A stretch of DNA of 64,000 nucleotides from Bradyrhizobium sp. CCBAU 51627. Lineage in GTDB: Bacteria > Pseudomonadota > Alphaproteobacteria > Rhizobiales > Xanthobacteraceae. Shown one piece after another: positions 60,968-64,000 of this stretch. Positions within the stretch are counted from its first letter, which is position 1; each line of letters opens with the position of its first letter. The notes under the pieces are model-generated. The model worked only from the letters and a program-made list of their open reading frames with translations. It was not told the DNA's origin and ran no database searches. The stretch lies in assembly GCF_028128765.1 (NCBI RefSeq), contig NZ_LBJG01000026.1, positions 110,071 through 174,070 on the forward strand, read 5' to 3'. The translations under genes and the position numbers were made by a program.

Positions 60968-61016
60968 TTCCCTCCCCCCTTGTGGGGGCCCTCCAGGGGA
61001 GGGTTAGGGAGAGGGG
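60968..61016. repeat. GC-rich repeat-like sequence in convergent intergenic region
   Basis: A C-rich then G-rich stretch (CCCCC-TTGT-GGGGG hairpin near 60977-60990, followed by CCCTCC and GGGGAGG) lies between convergent genes. A similar C-rich/G-rich stretch, not an exact copy, occurs at about 59499-59540. Likely a dispersed repeat that may help end transcription. Confidence 0.45.
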
Positions 61017-61069
61017 TACCCACACCGGGACTCTCTCGATCAGAAAGCGGCCAAGCAAATCCGCAAACC

Positions 61070-62632
61070 TCACGCCGGCCTGAGCGCGGCCAGCGCACTC
61101 TCCAGCAGCGAGCGTACTCTTGCCGTATCACCTGACTTCACCACGGCGGGATCGAGATAGAGCTCAAGGCCCGGCGCGCGCTCGGTGATCACCCCGCTCC
61201 GCTGCGTCGCCGCGTCGTTGAGCGCATCGACCGAATAGGGAATGACCTCACGGCTGATGCCCTTCATCGTGATCGCCGGCAGCGCGTGGGCGCGGACGAT
61301 GTCGCTGACGAGGGCAAAGGTCTCGTAGCTCAGCACGATGCCGCCGGGCTCGGCGATCGATTGCAGCCGTGCGGCAAGGTTCGCTTCCGCGCCGATGATG
61401 GTGTAGTCCATGCGGTCGCTGCTGCCGAAATTGCCGACATTGCAATAGCCGGAATTGATCCCCATGCGCGAGCGGAACGGCTGCTCGATGCCGGACGCCC
61501 GCCATTTCGCGTTGAGCTCGGTGAGACGCTGCTGCATGCGCCAGGCCATCTGCAGGCAGGCCTGCGCATCGGCGCGGTCGCCCTTGGTCTCGGGGTCGCC
61601 GAAGAAGATCAGCATGGCGTCGCCGATGAACTTGTCGACGGTGCCGCCATATTCATGTGCGATCGCCGACATCTCGGTGAAATATTCGTTGAGCAGCTGG
61701 GTCAGCAATTCGGGCTGCAGCCGCTCGGTGGTCGCGGTGAAATTCTGGATGTCGGAGAAGAAGATCGTGAGCTTCTTGCGCTCGGTGTGGATGATGACGT
61801 CCTTCTGGCCGGAGAAGATGCTCTTGTAGACCTGCGGCGGAATGTAGCGCGAGATCTTCATCGACAGCGAGGCCAGGAAATCGTTGGCGGATTCGAGCTC
61901 CTTGTTCATGCCCTTGATGCGGCTGGCCTGGCGCCGCTGCAGCGAAAGGAACGACAGACCGCTGCCGGCCGCAATCAGGAAATAGGCCAGCAGGAATTTG
62001 AACGAGAAGATGTTGGCGGCGATCGGCTGGGCGATGATGACTTCCTGGATGCCCCTGACGTCGCCGACCTTCCAGTCCCTCTTCGGGCTTTCGGGATGGC
62101 TGTTGTGGCAGCTCACGCAGGCCGGGCCCATCGTGACAGGCGCGACCAGGCGCACCTTGTCGGAGAATAGCGACGTCTCGGTGTCGACGATCTTCTGCTC
62201 GGGATCGGCGCGCAGCGCCGCCAGCGCATCCTTCTCGAACTTGTCGAGCTGGTGCGGGGCGCGATTCTGGAACGGAAAGTCCGAGACGAAGCGGTAGGTG
62301 ATGTTTTCCTGCTGGGCGCCGATCACCCGGCCGAGCTCCAGCGACAGCGTTGCCGGGATCGGGACCGCGCCGGGGACCGATTCGTAATTGTGCACGACCT
62401 TGGTCGTACCGCCGGGGTTGGCTAGGATGCGCCCGACCACGTTGGAAGCATAATAGCTGCGCACGCTGGTGATGACGGAATTCAGGTCGGCCGCCTGACG
62501 GCGCAGCGCGGTCTTGCTCAGCTCGGTGAGGTCGAGCCAGACCGCGAGCGGCAGAGCGAGCAGGAGGAAGGCGATCACCGCCCCTGTCAGGATGCCGCTC
62601 TTGCGCTGCTCTTCGGCGATCTGTCGTTTCAC
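61070..62632 (-). CDS. membrane adenylate cyclase with heme-binding (Tll0287-like) sensor
   Basis: A 520-residue class III cyclase. TM1 is at about residues 15-33, then a periplasmic Tll0287-like (DUF3365) domain with a c-type heme motif C172-VSC175-H176 (CVSCHNSHPE), TM2 at about 208-228, and a cytoplasmic cyclase domain near 275-460. The metal Asp residues are in FFSDIQNFTATTE and KFIGDAMLIFFGD; the Lys (DKFIGD) and Asp (MDYTIIG) pair is the adenine-selecting one, so ATP is the likely substrate. GTG 62630-62632 with GGAG upstream is preferred; ATG 62689 is an alternative. Convergent with the binding-protein gene. Confidence 0.9.
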   Translation of the reverse strand: MKRQIAEEQRKSGILTGAVIAFLLLALPLAVWLDLTELSKTALRRQAADLNSVITSVRSYYASNVVGRILANPGGTTKVVHNYESVPGAVPIPATLSLELGRVIGAQQENITYRFVSDFPFQNRAPHQLDKFEKDALAALRADPEQKIVDTETSLFSDKVRLVAPVTMGPACVSCHNSHPESPKRDWKVGDVRGIQEVIIAQPIAANIFSFKFLLAYFLIAAGSGLSFLSLQRRQASRIKGMNKELESANDFLASLSMKISRYIPPQVYKSIFSGQKDVIIHTERKKLTIFFSDIQNFTATTERLQPELLTQLLNEYFTEMSAIAHEYGGTVDKFIGDAMLIFFGDPETKGDRADAQACLQMAWRMQQRLTELNAKWRASGIEQPFRSRMGINSGYCNVGNFGSSDRMDYTIIGAEANLAARLQSIAEPGGIVLSYETFALVSDIVRAHALPAITMKGISREVIPYSVDALNDAATQRSGVITERAPGLELYLDPAVVKSGDTARVRSLLESALAALRPA

Positions 62633-62822
62633 TTGATGGCTCCGTTGTGAGCGTTTTGTCGCGAATTCGGGGGATTTGCGGCACAACATGCGCCTTGCAC
62701 AGAGCCAATAAACGCGCGCCCGCGCAACCCCATTTTATGGTGGTCGCAGCCCCAGGCTTTTCGTTTCATGACGAATGTTTAAGATCGACATCAACCAGCA
62801 TTGACAATCCGGACCGAGGGCC

Positions 62823-63914
62823 ATGACCGAAACTATCCGCATCCGGCGCTTCAACGCGCGCCCCGTGATCGTGCCGATGAACCTTCCGCTCAAGACCTCG
62901 ACCGGGGCGGTGGCCAAGGCGCCGCTGGTGCTGATCGACTGCGAGACCGACCAGGGCGCGGTGGGCCACGCCTATCTGTTCTCGATCACGCCGTCGGCGC
63001 TGAAGCCGCTGACCGCCATGGTCACGGAAATGTCGGATCTCGTCGCCGGCGACGAGCTGCTGCCGTTCGAGATCGAGCGCAAGCTGACCCGGCACTTCAC
63101 GTTGCTCGGGCTTGCCGGTCTGCAGCGCGTGGCGCAATCGGGCATCGATATGGCAGCCTGGGACGCGCTGGCCCGCGCCCGCGGCCTGCCGCTGGCCCGC
63201 CTGGTCGGCGGTGCGCCGAAGCCGGTCAAGGCTTACAATTCGAAGGGCCTCGGCATCATGCCGGCGGGAGCTGCGGTGGAAGAAGCGCACAAGCTGCTGG
63301 CCGAGGGCTTTCACGCCGCCAAGATCCGCCTCGGCCGTCCTGATGCGCGGGAGGACCTCGCCGTCGTACGCGCCGTGAGAAAAGCCGTCGGCGACGAGGT
63401 GACGCTGATGTGCGACTACAACCAGGCGCTGACCGTGACCGAGGCGATTCGCCGCGGCGAGATGCTCGACGACGAAGGCTTGAGCTGGATCGAGGAGCCG
63501 ATCCGCCACGACGATTATTCGGGCTGCGCCCGCATCGCGGACGCGCTGCGGACGCCGGTCCAGATCGGCGAGAATTTCGACAGCGCGTTCTCGATGCAGG
63601 CCGCGCTGTCAGCCGAAGCCTGCGACTACGTCATGCCCGACGTGCAGCGCATCGGCGGCGTCAGCGGCTGGCTGCGTGCCGCCGCGCTCGCCCACGCCGC
63701 CGGCATCGAGATGTCGACGCACCTGTTCTCGGAAGTGAGCGCGCAGCTGCTCTGCGTGACGCCATCCGCGCATTGGCTGGAATATGTCGACTGGGCGGAC
63801 GCGGTGCTGGCGACACGGCTGAAGATCAAGGATGGCTTTGCGCTGCCGGGCGAGGAGCCCGGCAACGGCCTCGCGTGGGATCAGGCGGCGGTGAAAAAAT
63901 ATCTCGTGAGCTAA
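62823..63914 (+). CDS. mandelate racemase-like enolase superfamily protein
   Basis: A 363-residue enolase-superfamily enzyme very close in layout to mandelate racemase. With a constant offset of +3, all named racemase residues are found: K167 (K164), D198 and N200 (CDYNQ), E224 (IEEP), E250 (IGENF), D273 (MPDVQRIGG), H300 (STHLFSEVSAQLL) and E320 (LEYVDW). The exception is K166, which is R169 here (AKIRLG). The enzyme should bind a 2-hydroxyacid and abstract its alpha proton; racemase or dehydratase cannot be settled. Start ATG 62823 after a 190-bp divergent region shared with the cyclase gene. Confidence 0.9.
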   Translation: MTETIRIRRFNARPVIVPMNLPLKTSTGAVAKAPLVLIDCETDQGAVGHAYLFSITPSALKPLTAMVTEMSDLVAGDELLPFEIERKLTRHFTLLGLAGLQRVAQSGIDMAAWDALARARGLPLARLVGGAPKPVKAYNSKGLGIMPAGAAVEEAHKLLAEGFHAAKIRLGRPDAREDLAVVRAVRKAVGDEVTLMCDYNQALTVTEAIRRGEMLDDEGLSWIEEPIRHDDYSGCARIADALRTPVQIGENFDSAFSMQAALSAEACDYVMPDVQRIGGVSGWLRAAALAHAAGIEMSTHLFSEVSAQLLCVTPSAHWLEYVDWADAVLATRLKIKDGFALPGEEPGNGLAWDQAAVKKYLVS

Positions 63915-63938
63915 AGCGGGATGAGGTTAGGTTGAATC

Positions 63939-64000
63939 GATTTGGGATTCCCAAATCAGCTTCTTTCTGATTCACCATGCTGGCTGGAAGGAGGCCAGCA
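63939..64000. repeat. palindromes at the window edge, possible mobile-element end
   Basis: A perfect palindrome with 9-bp arms, GATTTGGGA-T-TCCCAAATC (63939-63957), is enclosed by GAATC (63934) and GATTC (63969). A 7-bp hairpin TGCTGGC/GCCAGCA (63978-64000) follows up to the window edge. The AT-richer composition differs from the flanking gene. It could be a terminator or the end of an insertion element outside the window; this cannot be decided here. Confidence 0.35.

Overview
The window is 64 kb of GC-rich, gene-dense chromosomal DNA from an alphaproteobacterium. Bradyrhizobium or a close relative is the best guess. This rests on the mix of families (an exoP-type exopolysaccharide locus, a fused indolepyruvate oxidoreductase with an Lrp regulator, many LysR regulators, luciferase-like and ACMSD-type catabolic enzymes) and on the GC-rich palindromic intergenic repeats. 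I ran no database search, so the taxon is an inference. I recognise no rRNA, tRNA, CRISPR array or complete insertion sequence.

Region 1 (1-8257) holds small metabolic and regulatory units: a divergent SDR/HxlR pair, small exported proteins, an L-2-haloacid dehalogenase-like HAD protein with a YbaK deacylase, a divergent LysR/pirin-wrbA unit and a methyltransferase. Region 2 (8340-19546) is an exopolysaccharide locus. It contains a GNAT (BioF2-like) protein, a Wzy/ExoQ-like polymerase, three glycosyltransferases, a left-handed beta-helix acyltransferase, an ExoP chain-length regulator with a degenerate ATP site, a WecG/TagA-type transferase and GalE. Initiating transferase, flippase and outer-membrane exporter are absent and must lie elsewhere. 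Next to it (19585-23727) is a very large cyclic-di-GMP protein with five near-equal GAF units, GGDEF and EAL, a plausible but unproven link to exopolysaccharide control.

Region 3 (23996-38766) carries a dehydrogenase / luciferase-like monooxygenase / FAA-hydrolase operon, a LysR-controlled set of a small exported protein and two membrane proteins, an Lrp-regulated single-chain indolepyruvate:ferredoxin oxidoreductase, and a LysR-divergent EmrAB-type efflux operon with a carboxymuconolactone decarboxylase-like protein. Region 4 (38935-44673) groups a D-amino-acid transaminase, a glutamate/aspartate-type ABC importer (gltIJKL) and an M20 peptidase, suggesting amino-acid or dipeptide scavenging.

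Region 5 (44914-63914) is catabolic: a second luciferase-like monooxygenase, a benzoylformate decarboxylase-like ThDP enzyme, old yellow enzyme, aldehyde dehydrogenase, SDR, two adjacent amidohydrolases with a Rieske ferredoxin, a dihydropyrimidinase, AlkB, an orphan periplasmic binding protein, an adenylate cyclase with a c-type heme motif in its sensor domain, and a mandelate racemase homologue.

The most notable observations are proteins that keep a fold but lose a signature residue: ExoP (Walker A Lys to Arg), a secreted alpha/beta-hydrolase (nucleophile Ser to Arg), a GFA protein (one zinc cysteine cluster lost) and the mandelate racemase homologue (only Lys166 changed, to Arg). Others are the exactly periodic five-GAF protein, a helically phased GTCC/GGAC array in the exopolysaccharide divergent promoter, strong hairpins inside the glt and emr operons, and a 47-nt palindromic repeat family. 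No clearly new multi-gene system could be demonstrated; the candidates are in the findings.
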